Shown here piece after piece: positions 1-10,839 of a stretch of 64,000 nt of DNA. This stretch comes from Bog-473 sp963781955. GTDB taxonomy: Bacteria > Actinomycetota > Acidimicrobiia > Acidimicrobiales > RAAP-2. A program made the translations under genes and the position numbers. Location: contig CAWAHU010000002.1 in the NCBI GenBank assembly GCA_963781955.1, positions 744,001-808,000 on the forward strand, written 5' to 3'. Position 1 is the stretch's first letter. The number at the start of each line of letters is the position of its first letter. The notes under the pieces were generated by a model. That model saw only the letters and a program-made list of their open reading frames with translations, made no database searches and was not told the origin of the DNA.

Positions 1-794
1 AGGTCGTCGAGCTTGTTGGCCAGGGAGAGGTGCAGCCGGGCCACGCCGGCGCGCTCGTGGCTCAGCGTGGTCATGGCCACCGTCCAGCCTTCGTTGAGGG
101 GGCCGAGCATGGCCGAGCGCGGGACGCGTGCGTCGGTGAAGAAGAGCTCGGCGAAAGTGTGCCCGCCGGTGATGGTCGTCAACGGCCGGGCCTCGATGCC
201 CGGTGTCGTGAGGTCGACCAGGAAGCACGTGATCCCCCGGTGCTTCTTCGCGCCCGGGTCCGTGCGCACGTAGAGCTGGCACCAGTCGGCGAAGTGGCCC
301 ATCGAGTTCCAGGTCTTCTGGCCGTTGATCACGAAGTCGTCGCCGTCGGCGACGGCCTGGGTGCGCAGCGCGGCCAGGTCCGAGCCGGCGTCGGGCTCCG
401 ACATGCCCTGGGACCAGATCTCGTCCCCTCGCAGCATGGGGGCGAGATACCGCTCCTTCTGCTCCGCGGTGCCGAATTGCATGATGGCCGGCGCGATGTT
501 CGAGACTCCGATCACGTTCACGGGGCCCGGGGCCCGCACCCCGTTCATCTCCTCGAGGTACACCAGCTGCTCGTCGACGCCGGCGTCGCGCCCGCCGTGC
601 TCGGCCGGCCACGACGGAGCCGCCCACCCGCCGTCGGCCAGCGTCCGGTTCCAGGCGCGCAGCACCTCGAGGTCGGACTCCCCACCGTCGCGTCTGCCCG
701 CGTCGACCACCTCGCGGGTCAGGTGGGCGGCCAGCCACGTGCGCAGCTCGTCGCGGAACCCCTCCGGCACCATTCCCCCCTGCTCGCTCCCCAT
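1..794 (-). CDS. acyl-CoA dehydrogenase, 3' end cut by window edge
   Basis: FAD-dependent oxidation of an acyl-CoA to the trans-2-enoyl-CoA, in fatty-acid or related acyl degradation in the cytoplasm. The first 264 residues are visible. They show the N-terminal helical domain, then the flavin/substrate-binding signature WSQGMSEPDAGSDLAALRTQ (about residues 128-147) and INGQKTWNSMGHFADW. The ATG at 794 gives the usual short N-terminus before the EGFRDELRTWL helix; a second ATG lies seven codons further in. The C-terminal helical bundle with the catalytic glutamate lies outside the window. It is divergent from the nuclease gene across about 150 bp. The family is clear. The substrate is not determinable from this part, and long-chain or steroid-type acyl-CoA are both possible. 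Confidence 0.93.
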   Translation of the reverse strand, partial: MGSEQGGMVPEGFRDELRTWLAAHLTREVVDAGRRDGGESDLEVLRAWNRTLADGGWAAPSWPAEHGGRDAGVDEQLVYLEEMNGVRAPGPVNVIGVSNIAPAIMQFGTAEQKERYLAPMLRGDEIWSQGMSEPDAGSDLAALRTQAVADGDDFVINGQKTWNSMGHFADWCQLYVRTDPGAKKHRGITCFLVDLTTPGIEARPLTTITGGHTFAELFFTDARVPRSAMLGPLNEGWTVAMTTLSHERAGVARLHLSLANKLDD

Positions 795-942
795 GCGGGC
801 CCTGTTCTAGCCCCGTGCGCCCTGGTCCCGCCCCCCGGTACCGGTCCGGCCCGGGCACCGGGGTGTCACACCCTTGGGCCACAATGCCCTCGTCAGCCAT
901 CTGCAGAGGGACGACCCGGTGGGACCGGAGGGAGGGACGTCC

Positions 943-2820
943 GTGACCGTGGAGATCACACCGAGGAACGCGTACTTCGCCAAGGACTGCCCCCAGCGCG
1001 TCCAGCTCGAGGTCCTGCGGCCCTGCGAGCCCCTGCCCGACCCGCCGTTCCTCCAGAAGCTCTTCACCGCGGGTGACGAGTACGAGGAGGACGCGTTCGC
1101 CACCCTGTTCACCGACGTCCCGGGGGCCACGGTCGTGGCGGCCGACGATCCGGGCATCCGGGAGGTGCTCACCACCCAGGCCCTGGCCGGAGGGTCCCCG
1201 GTCGTCGCCGGCGGCCGGCTCCCGGTCGACGTCGAGGCGCACCGCGTCGGCGAGCCCGACCTCCTCGTCCTCGATGCCAACGTCGAGGGCGAGGCCACCG
1301 ACCCCGGCTACCTCCCGGTCGACGTCAAGTCGCACAAGGTGCTCGACGTGGCCAAAGAGCCGGGCGCCGGGTCGGCCCTGGTCTCGGAGCTGACCGCACC
1401 CGCCTACGAGGCGGCGTGCCGTGACCCCGAGCACGACGCCCGCTGGCGGACCGACGACCTGCTGCAGCTGGCCCACTACCGCCGGCTCCTGGAGCGGGCC
1501 GGCGTCGCCTCGTCGGACCGCAACCTCGGCGGCATCTACGGCTCCGAGGGCGTGATCGTCTGGTACGACCTCGACGAACCCTGCCTGGACCCTTCGGAGT
1601 ACTTCGAGGCTCCATCGGAGCGGCGGCTGAGCGCCATGGAGCTCTACGACCTCGAGTTCGCCCACCGGCTGGCCGTCCATGTCGCCGCGCTCGAGCACGC
1701 CGCCGACGGGTCCGCACCGCTGCTGGCCGAGCCCGTCGCGTGCACGAAGTGCGACATGTGCCGGTGGCGGGGCTGGTGCGGTGCGCAGCTCGAGGAAGTG
1801 GCCGACCTCAGCCTCGTCTCGGGTGTCGGCGCCGCCCGGCGCCGGATGTACAAGGCGCACGGGATCGACGACCTGCACGAACTCGCCGCCCTGGACTGGA
1901 CGACGGCGGAGCTGGCCCGGTGCAAGGTCGACCTCGACCACCTGCTCGACGAGGCGAAGGGCCTGCCCCCGTCGACCCCGCTGGCCGACGTCGTGGCGAA
2001 CCGGAAGAAGCAGCTCGAGAACCTGGCCACCCACGGCGTGCGCACGGTGGCCGAGCTGACCGTGATCGACCAGGAGACCCTCGGCCTCTTCCGTGCCGGT
2101 GCCACGAACCTCTCCACCCAGATCGACCTGGCCCGCGCTCGCACCGGCCCGGCCCCCGCCTACCGCCGGCGGGGCCTCGAGCGGATCGAGGTTCCCCGCG
2201 CCGACGTCGAGGTCGACGTGGACATGGAGAACGCCGACGGCGGCTGCTACCTGTGGGGCGCCCTGGTCACGGACCGCCGTGGTGCCCGACCCTCCACCCG
2301 CTACGTCCCGTTCGCCACATGGGACCCCGACCTCGGCATCGGCGAGCTCGCCGCCTTCAGCGGGTTTTGGACTTGGTTCGTCAACGAGCGGTCCCTGGCC
2401 CACGAGGACGGTGCCACCTTCCGGGCCTACTGCTACAGCCGCGGCGCCGAAGAGGGACAGATGAGGCCGATCGCCGACCGCCTCGGCATCCGCGACGAGG
2501 TCGACGAGTTCCTGGCGTCCGACGAATGGGTCGACCTCTACGAGGTGACCCGCACGCAACTCGTCACCGGCCGCCGCATGGGCCTGAAGGAGACGGCGCC
2601 CCTGGCCGGCTTCGCCTGGAGGTTCGACGACGTCGGTGGGAGCCTGGCCATGGTCAAGTACGACGTGGCCGTCGACGACTCCGACCCGGAGGCGCAGGCC
2701 GAGGCGCGGCGCTGGATCCTCGAGTACAACGAGGACGACGTCCGGGCGACGGCCGCGCTGCGCGAGTGGCTCGACGGCCCGGGCCGGGATCTGCCCTCGA
2801 TTGGCGACGCCGCGGCTTGA
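943..2820 (+). CDS. TM0106-type RecB-like nuclease with Fe-S cysteines and C-terminal RNase H-like domain
   Basis: Predicted nuclease of 625 aa. Residues 1-290 look like a PD-(D/E)XK (RecB/Cas4-type) domain: GEPDLLV, then PVDVKSHK (the D-x-K catalytic pair), then the QLAHY motif of RecB nucleases. A cysteine cluster CTKCDMCRWRGWC (about residues 267-279) plus an early Cys in KDCP could hold a 4Fe-4S cluster, as in Cas4/AddB nucleases. The C-terminus ends with EYNEDDVRATAALREWL, typical of RNase H-like DEDD exonuclease domains of the YprB/TM0106 family. I chose the GTG at 943 because GGAGGGAG lies at 927-934. An in-frame ATG at 874 would add 23 unconserved residues. It stands alone, with no CRISPR array or cas gene nearby. 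The biological substrate is unknown. Confidence 0.85.
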   Translation: MTVEITPRNAYFAKDCPQRVQLEVLRPCEPLPDPPFLQKLFTAGDEYEEDAFATLFTDVPGATVVAADDPGIREVLTTQALAGGSPVVAGGRLPVDVEAHRVGEPDLLVLDANVEGEATDPGYLPVDVKSHKVLDVAKEPGAGSALVSELTAPAYEAACRDPEHDARWRTDDLLQLAHYRRLLERAGVASSDRNLGGIYGSEGVIVWYDLDEPCLDPSEYFEAPSERRLSAMELYDLEFAHRLAVHVAALEHAADGSAPLLAEPVACTKCDMCRWRGWCGAQLEEVADLSLVSGVGAARRRMYKAHGIDDLHELAALDWTTAELARCKVDLDHLLDEAKGLPPSTPLADVVANRKKQLENLATHGVRTVAELTVIDQETLGLFRAGATNLSTQIDLARARTGPAPAYRRRGLERIEVPRADVEVDVDMENADGGCYLWGALVTDRRGARPSTRYVPFATWDPDLGIGELAAFSGFWTWFVNERSLAHEDGATFRAYCYSRGAEEGQMRPIADRLGIRDEVDEFLASDEWVDLYEVTRTQLVTGRRMGLKETAPLAGFAWRFDDVGGSLAMVKYDVAVDDSDPEAQAEARRWILEYNEDDVRATAALREWLDGPGRDLPSIGDAAA

Positions 2821-2856
2821 GCGAGCCGAGCGTTCCGCCGGCGATGAGAACCGCTC

Positions 2857-4371
2857 CTACATCACCAGGTGCTCGTAGGTCTCGGGGTTCGACATGTTCT
2901 CGGCGATGTGCGCCTTCTGCTCCTCGGGCGACTCGTCGGTGCGCAGCACGAAGGGCGCCACCACGATCGCCAGCAGCACGCAGCCGGCGGCGATGATCAG
3001 CGCCACCCGGTAGCCGTCGGCCAGCGCGCTCACCAGGCTGTGGCCGGCGGCCACCAGGGAGCGGGACCGGTTGGTGGCGATGGTGCTCAGGACGGCCAGG
3101 CCGACCGCCCCGGCCAACTGCTGCGACACGTTCACCACCCCCGAGCCCAGGCCGGCGTCGTCGTTGGGGATCTCCGACATGGCGATCTGCAGCAGCGGCA
3201 TGAACGAGGCGCCGGCCCCGGCGCCGAGGAGCAGGAAGGCGATGAAGATGCGCGGGAAGTAGCCCGTGGCGGGTCCGGCCGAGGCGAACAGGAGCAGTCC
3301 GGCCGCGGCCATCCCCATGGCCGGGTACATGACCGGTTTCGGACCGAAGCGGTTGACCAGGCGGGCCGTGATGCCCGACGAGAGCGTGGCCATGACGACG
3401 GCCTGGGGGATGAAGGCCAGCCCGGTGCGCAGCGGGCTGTAGTGCAGCACGTGCTCGAAGAACAGGGCACCGATGAAGAAGGTGGCGAACATGCCGGTGA
3501 TGATGAGGCCGCGGACGACGCTCGAGCCGGTGAGGGTGCGCAGCTTGAGGATGCGCAGCGGCATGATCGGGTTGCGCAGCTTGGACTCGAGGACGATGAA
3601 GGCCACGAAGAGCACGAGCGCGATGCCGCCGAAGAGGAGGGTGTGCGCGGAGGTCCAGCCGTAGGTGGTCACGGTGACCACGGCGTAGATCGCCACCATC
3701 ACCGAGAGGGTGACCAGCACCGAACCCAGCCAGTCGACGCCCTGCCTGATGCCCAGGCCGACGTTCTCCACGATGAGGAACCGGCCGAGGACCAGGGTGG
3801 CGATGCCCACGGGCACGTTCACGAAGAAGATCCAGTGCCAGCTGAGTGCCTGGGTCAGCACACCGCCGGCCAGGAGCCCGACCGAACCACCGCCGACCGC
3901 CACGAAGACGTAGGCGCTCATGGCCTTGGCCCGCTCCGTCGAGCTCGGGAACTCCGTCACGATGATGGCGATGATCACCGAGGAGGACAGCGCGCCGCCG
4001 ATGCCCTGGACGAAGCGCGCCGTGACGAGCATGGCCTGGCTGTTCGCCGCCCCGCAGGCGATCGAGGCCACGGTGAACAGCGCCACCCCGGCCAGGAAGA
4101 CCTTCTTGCGCCCGACCAGGTCGCCCAGGCGCCCCGCCATGAGGAGGAAGCTCCCGAAGGAGATGAGGTAGGCGTCGACCACCCAGGTCAGCCCGGACTG
4201 GCTGAAGTGCAGGCTGCGCTGGATGTCCGGGAGCGCCACGTTGACGATCGAGCCGTCGAGGGCGTTCATCAGCATGGCCAGGCACACCACGACCAGGGCG
4301 ATCCAACGCCGGCGGTCGGCCGGCGGGGCGGAGGTCTCCGCCGTGATGGTCCCTAATGCGCGGATAGTCAT
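2857..4371 (-). CDS. MFS drug exporter, DHA2/EmrB-QacA type
   Basis: Proton-coupled multidrug exporter of the inner membrane, 504 aa with about 14 hydrophobic segments. MFS motif A (GRLGDLVGRKKVF) follows TM2. The antiporter motif C region (QGIGGALSSSVIIAII) follows, and WIALVVVCLAMLMNALDGS is the classical first TM of the DHA2 family. The ATG at 4371 places the protein start just before TM1. Longer in-frame extensions upstream would run antisense through the MarR gene and are rejected. The start codon overlaps a palindromic operator, and a MarR gene is divergently transcribed, so repression relieved by a small-molecule ligand is likely. The exported substrate is unknown. Confidence 0.92.
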   Translation of the reverse strand: MTIRALGTITAETSAPPADRRRWIALVVVCLAMLMNALDGSIVNVALPDIQRSLHFSQSGLTWVVDAYLISFGSFLLMAGRLGDLVGRKKVFLAGVALFTVASIACGAANSQAMLVTARFVQGIGGALSSSVIIAIIVTEFPSSTERAKAMSAYVFVAVGGGSVGLLAGGVLTQALSWHWIFFVNVPVGIATLVLGRFLIVENVGLGIRQGVDWLGSVLVTLSVMVAIYAVVTVTTYGWTSAHTLLFGGIALVLFVAFIVLESKLRNPIMPLRILKLRTLTGSSVVRGLIITGMFATFFIGALFFEHVLHYSPLRTGLAFIPQAVVMATLSSGITARLVNRFGPKPVMYPAMGMAAAGLLLFASAGPATGYFPRIFIAFLLLGAGAGASFMPLLQIAMSEIPNDDAGLGSGVVNVSQQLAGAVGLAVLSTIATNRSRSLVAAGHSLVSALADGYRVALIIAAGCVLLAIVVAPFVLRTDESPEEQKAHIAENMSNPETYEHLVM

Positions 4372-4386
4372 GATTTCGGGACTATC
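4363..4386. promoter_or_regulatory. probable MarR operator (inverted repeat)
   Basis: GATAGTC at 4363-4369 and GACTATC at 4380-4386 form a perfect 7-bp inverted repeat with a 10-bp spacer, an A/T-rich island in GC-rich DNA. It covers the start codon of the exporter and lies about 90 bp upstream of the MarR start. Size and place fit a MarR dimer site that would repress the exporter and possibly its own gene. That the neighbouring MarR binds it is inference. Confidence 0.6.
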
Positions 4387-4474
4387 ATAGGGGGATGATC
4401 GATCTGGCCGTGCGGCGGCATGCCCGGCGGCGGTTTTCCGCGCGGAGCGGCCCGGCGAACAGGAGACTGGCCCC

Positions 4475-4984
4475 GTGAACGCCCGGGCCGCCGGCCGCGC
4501 CCCCCGCTCGGCGTCGTCCGCCACCGGATCCTCCGCTGGGTCGGCCACCGCGTCGGCCGCCGGGTCGGCCACCGGGACAATCGTGCTCCTGACCCGGCTG
4601 GCCCGGGCCGTCTTCCTGCACAGCACGGTCGACCTGGTGGGCATGAACCTGCGCAACATGGTCGTGCTGGCCTACCTGCGCGATCACCCCGGGGCCTCCC
4701 AGCAGGCGATGACCGAGGACCTGTCCATGGACTCGAACACCGGCGTCCTCGTGCTCAACGACCTCGAGGACCTGGACTACGCCGAGCGTCGGCGGGACCC
4801 GGCAGACCGGCGGCGTCACCTCGTCGACATCACGGCGGCCGGGCTGGAGGCGCTCGAACGGGCCGAGGTCGCCCAGGGGAGCATCGAGGACGAGATCCTG
4901 GGCGGGCTGCGCCCCACCGAGCGGGCGACGCTGCGCACGTTGCTCGTCAAGGCGCTCGAGGACCATCAGCCACCCCGGACCTGA
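4475..4984 (+). CDS. MarR-family transcriptional regulator
   Basis: Dimeric winged-helix regulator of 169 aa, likely controlling the divergent MFS exporter. After a low-complexity Ala/Ser/Gly N-terminus of about 35 residues come the helix-turn-helix (LRDHPGASQQAMTEDLSMDS, then TGVLVLNDLEDLDY) and the typical wing RRDPADRRRHLVDITAAG. The GTG start at 4475 has AGGAG at 4461-4465. The C-terminal helices (LRPTERATLRTLLVKALED) supply the dimer interface seen in the family. The low-complexity N-terminus is unusual and could be partly untranslated if a later start is used, but I see no better ribosome site. Confidence 0.88.
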   Translation: MNARAAGRAPRSASSATGSSAGSATASAAGSATGTIVLLTRLARAVFLHSTVDLVGMNLRNMVVLAYLRDHPGASQQAMTEDLSMDSNTGVLVLNDLEDLDYAERRRDPADRRRHLVDITAAGLEALERAEVAQGSIEDEILGGLRPTERATLRTLLVKALEDHQPPRT

Positions 4985-4998
4985 CACCGGGGGCTGGG

Positions 4999-5004
4999 TA
5001 GTCT
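4999..5004 (+). promoter_or_regulatory. -10 box (TAGTCT) for leaderless hydrolase mRNA
   Basis: TAGTCT ends 8 nt before the ATG at 5013, and there is no Shine-Dalgarno sequence between. This is the common actinobacterial leaderless layout (TAnnnT, then 6-9 nt, then the start codon). No clear -35 box. Confidence 0.4.
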
Positions 5005-5012
5005 CTCCCGCC

Positions 5013-5675
5013 ATGGCCCGAGCAGTGCTGATCCACGGCGCCTGGCACGGCGCCTGGTGCTGGGACGGGGTCGTCGAGGAGCTCGAGGTCCGCGGCGTGT
5101 CGGTCGTGGCGATCGACCTGCCGCTGACCGGACTCGCCGACGACGTCGCCGCCGCACGCGAGGCGATCGCCGCGTCCGGCCCCGGGACGGTCGTCGTCGG
5201 GCACTCCTATGGCGGCGAGGTCATCTCGGCCGCCGCCCGGGGACTGCCCGAGGCGTCGCACCTGATCTACCTCTGCGCGCTGATGGTCGACACCGGGGAG
5301 GACGTCGGGGCCCTCATGGCCGAGCACGGGAGCGAGATCATCGGTGCCGTCGTCCCCGAGGGCGGCCGGCTCATCATCGACCGCGCCCGGGCCCACGACC
5401 TCCTCTACGCCGACAGCGACGCCGAGACGGTGGCGTCCATCGTGCCCCGCCTGCGCCCGATGGCCTTCTCCGCGCCGCTCGACGTGCCGCCCGCCTGGCA
5501 CGACATCCCCTCGACCTACGTGGTCTGCAACGCGGACCGGGCCATCGCGCCCTCGCTACAGCGGCACATGGCGACCCATGCCGGGTCCGTCGTCGAGTGG
5601 CCGACCGACCACTCGCCCTTCTTGACCCGGCCCGGCGACGTGGCCGAGCTCGTCGTCGAGCGTCTGCCGAGCTGA
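5013..5675 (+). CDS. alpha/beta hydrolase (EstC/hydroxynitrile-lyase-like)
   Basis: Cytosolic alpha/beta-hydrolase of 220 aa, probably a carboxylesterase. The oxyanion-hole strand is VLIHGAWHGAWCW at the N-terminus, the nucleophile elbow is VVGHSYGGEV with Ser65, and His200 lies in PTDHSPFLTRPGDVAELV near the C-terminus. The HG-AW and DHSPF motifs and the short cap match the EstC/MKS/hydroxynitrile lyase subfamily. The acid residue is probably the Asp in VCNADRAIAP. No signal peptide. It lies 28 bp after the MarR gene but seems to have its own leaderless promoter, and it is convergent with glgX. The substrate is unknown. Confidence 0.85.
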   Translation: MARAVLIHGAWHGAWCWDGVVEELEVRGVSVVAIDLPLTGLADDVAAAREAIAASGPGTVVVGHSYGGEVISAAARGLPEASHLIYLCALMVDTGEDVGALMAEHGSEIIGAVVPEGGRLIIDRARAHDLLYADSDAETVASIVPRLRPMAFSAPLDVPPAWHDIPSTYVVCNADRAIAPSLQRHMATHAGSVVEWPTDHSPFLTRPGDVAELVVERLPS

Positions 5676-5736
5676 CCAAGGACGTCGTCGCCACGTGCGT
5701 CCCCGTCGTGGCCCGAGCCACGTCACGGCTGTCGAC

Positions 5737-7871
<2,135 letters not shown>

Positions 7872-7875
<4 letters not shown>

Positions 7876-10582
7876 CGGCGCTTGGCCCGGTTGGGGACGT
7901 CGCGGATGACGTCGCCGAGGGACTCCACCGCCCCGTGGTTGCGCAGGATGAGGTCCGCCACGATGCCGGTCCACCCGGTCTGGTGGGCGGCGCCGAGCCC
8001 GGCACCGTTGTCGCCGTGGAAGTACTCGTTGAAGACCAGGTTGTCCTTCCACGCCGGGTCGTGTTGGAGCTTGTCGACGCCCCCGAAGCAGGGCCGGTGC
8101 CCGTCGGGCCCGGGCAAGAAGAGCGAGACGAGGCGCTGGCGCAGGTCAGCGGCGATCTGTCCCAAGGTGAGCTCGGTGCCCGACCCGGTCGGGTACTCCA
8201 CCAGGAACTCGTCGCCGAAGAAGCGGTCGTAGCGGTCCAGCGCCTCGATGACGAGGGCGTTGAGGGGGAACCAGACGGGCCCCCGCCAGTTCGAGTTGCC
8301 GCCGAACATGTCGGTGGTCGACTCGGCGGGTTCGTAGTCGATGGTCGCCCGGACGCCCTCCACGTCGAGCTGGTAGGGGTGATCCCGGTGGTAGGCCGAG
8401 ATGGCGCGCAGACCGTGGGGGAGAGGAACTCGCTCTCGTCGAAGAGCTTGGTGAAGATCCGCCGCAGCCGGTCGGTGTCGACCACGCCGAGGAGCAGCGT
8501 GCGGTGGCCGGGCGCTCCGCGCAACAGGCCGGCGGTGGCCAGGTGCTCCTCGCTGTGGAGTCCCCGGTGCCGCAGCAGGCGCGGCAGCTCCTTGGCCACC
8601 GCCATGGACCGGTCGAGCATGCCCTCTTCGACAACGCCCGCCGCCACCACCGGGATGATGCCGACCATGGAGCGGACCTTGACCGGCACCACCGCCCCGT
8701 TCGGGGTGACCAGGCGGTCGTAGAACATGCCGTCGTCCTCGTCCCACAACCCCTGGTTCTCGAAGGCCTGCCGGATGGCGGCGAAGTGCTCGGCGAACTT
8801 CAGGACGAGGTCGGCGCCCGGCCGCTGGCCGCTGCGGTTGAGCACCCCGGCGATGGCCAGCATGGCCAGCGCGTAGTAGGCCATCCAGCCCGTGGCGTCC
8901 GACTGCTCCAGCGTGCCGCCGACCGGCAGGTGCGAGCGGTCGATGGGGCCGATGTTGTCCAGGCCCAGGAACCCGCCCTCGAAGCAGTTGTTGCCTTCGG
9001 CGTCCTCACGGTTGACCCACCAGGTGAAGTTGACCATCAGCTTGTCGAAGATGCGGCTGAGGAAGTCGATGTCCCGGCCGCCGTCGATGGCGAAGACCTG
9101 CAAGGCGGCCAGGGCCTGCACGGGCGGGTTGACGTCGCCGAAGTCCCACTCGTAGGCGGGGAGCGCGCCGTTGGGGTGTTGGAACCACTCGCGACACAGC
9201 AAGATCAGCTGGTACTTGGCGAACGACGGGTCGACGTGGGCCAGAGCGACGCAGTGGAAGGCCATGTCCCAGGCGGCGAACCAGGGGTACTCCCACTTGT
9301 CGGGCATCGACATGATGTCGAAGGCGTCGAAGTTGCGCCATCGCTCGTTGCGACCCGCGAGACGGGCGGCCGGCGGCGTGGGTTGGGTGGGGTCGCCCTC
9401 GAGCCAGCGGCGCACGTCGTAGTAGTAGAACTGCTTGGACCACAGCAAACCGGCCATGGCCTGGCGCAGCACCATGGCCTCGTCGGCCGAAGCGGACGCC
9501 GGGGTGAGATCGGCGTAGAACTCGTCGGCCTCCGTTTCCCGCTTGACCATCACCTTGGCGAATTCGGTCTCGAGCGCGCCGGGCATCTTCGGCTTGGCCC
9601 CGGCGGGCCGCAGCCGCAGCCGCACCTCGGCCGTCTGCCCCGGCTCGATCCGCAGCGTGTACCAGGCGGCGCACTTGGTGCCGTGCTGCTCGGGGTTCAC
9701 GCTCGGCGCGCCGGCGACCACGTGGTCGTTGATGCCGTCCTTGGGGTACTGCTCGGCCGGGCCGGCGCCGTAGACGCGGGCGTAGTTGGTCTCGTTGTCG
9801 CAGAAGAGCAGCCGCGGCGCCTCGCCGTCAGGCCCGGTCCCGGCCAGCAGCTCGAGGTCGCCCAGGTGCGGGTGGTCCACCGCCACCGCGGCCGGCCCGG
9901 TGGCGCTGAGCCGGGGCTTGGGCCCGCCCACCTCCCAGGACCAGGTGTTGCGGAACCAGGCCGTCGGCAGGACGTGGACGGTGTCGGCCTCCGGTCCGGG
10001 GTTGGTCACCTGCACCGACATCAGCAGGTCGTGGGCGTCCGCTTTGGCGTAGTGGACATCGACGATCCAGTAGCGGTCGTCGCCGAAGACGCCGGTGTCG
10101 AGCAGCTCGTACTCGGGGTCGAGCTTGCCCCGCCGGCGGTTCTCCGCCAGCAGGTCCTCGTAGGGGAAGCACCGTTGGGGATAGTGGTAGCGCCAGCGGT
10201 TCCAGGCGTGGCTGGGCAGCGCATCGAGGTACCACCAGTACTCCTTGACGTCCTCGCCGTGGTTGGCCTGGGCCCCTGTCAGGCCGAAGGCGCGCTCCTT
10301 GAGGATCGGGTCCCGGCCGTTCCACAGGGCCACGGCCAGGCACAGGCGCTGCTCGATGTCGCAGAACCCGGCCAAGCCGTCCTCGCCCCAGCGGTACGCC
10401 CGTGAGCGAGCCTGGTCGTGGGGGAGGTAGTCCCAGGCGTTGCCGTCCTCGCTGTAGTCCTCGCGCACCGTGCCCCACTGGCGTTCGCTGACGTAGGGCC
10501 CCCACTGGTACCACTTGCCGGCCTGCCGCAGCCCGTCCTCCAGCCTCCCGAACTTCTTGACACGTTCGGACTCTGCGCTCAT
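7872..10582 (-). CDS. GH63/MGH1-like glucosidase, one frameshift
   Basis: Large (alpha/alpha)6-barrel glycoside hydrolase of the GH63/YgjK-like, MGH1-like type, 903 aa after repair. It begins RLEDGLRQAGKWYQWGPYVS and contains KWEYPWFAAWDMAFHCVAL, FDKLMVNFTWWVNRED, LDNIGPIDRSHLPVGG and NSNWRGPVWFPLNAL, all typical of long cytosolic bacterial glucosidase proteins. The frame is lost at a five-G run (8417-8421 on the plus strand). Adding one base gives SPHGLRAISAYHRDHPYQ and continues to the stop at 7872. Start ATG at 10582, with AAGGGGTG about 9 nt upstream. It overlaps glgX by 4 bp. The likely role is removing terminal alpha-glucosyl or mannosyl units from oligosaccharides; the exact substrate cannot be read from the sequence. 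No signal peptide. Confidence 0.82.
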
Positions 10583-10824
10583 GGGTGCACCCCTTTGTGG
10601 CTTCGTCGTGTTCCCGTGCCCGTCGCGCCCGCGCCGTTGTCGGTCCCTTGTGCATCGGGTCCGTGCGCAGGCGCTGCTCTATCACGTCCGGCGGGACCCG
10701 GCCAGGGGACGATGTCGGGATGTCGGCGTGGTGTCGGCCGTCGTCCACCGGGAGGTCGCGCAGGTCACCGTGCCGTCACGCGGCGGTTTCGGCACCACCG
10801 TCGGGGGGTCACGTGCGGCATGGG

Positions 10825-10830
10825 TACCGT
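10825..10830 (+). promoter_or_regulatory. -10 box (TACCGT) for glgP
   Basis: TACCGT ends 9 nt before the GTG at 10840 with no ribosome binding site between, a leaderless pattern. It lies in the 257-bp region between the divergent glucosidase and glgP genes. I find no convincing operator in the rest of that region. Confidence 0.35.
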
Positions 10831-10839
10831 GTAGGCGCA

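Noticed and set aside
943..2820. RecB-like nuclease as Cas4 of a CRISPR system
   Set aside because: No cas1/cas2 or repeat array anywhere in the window, and the RNase H-like C-terminus places it in the TM0106-type family.
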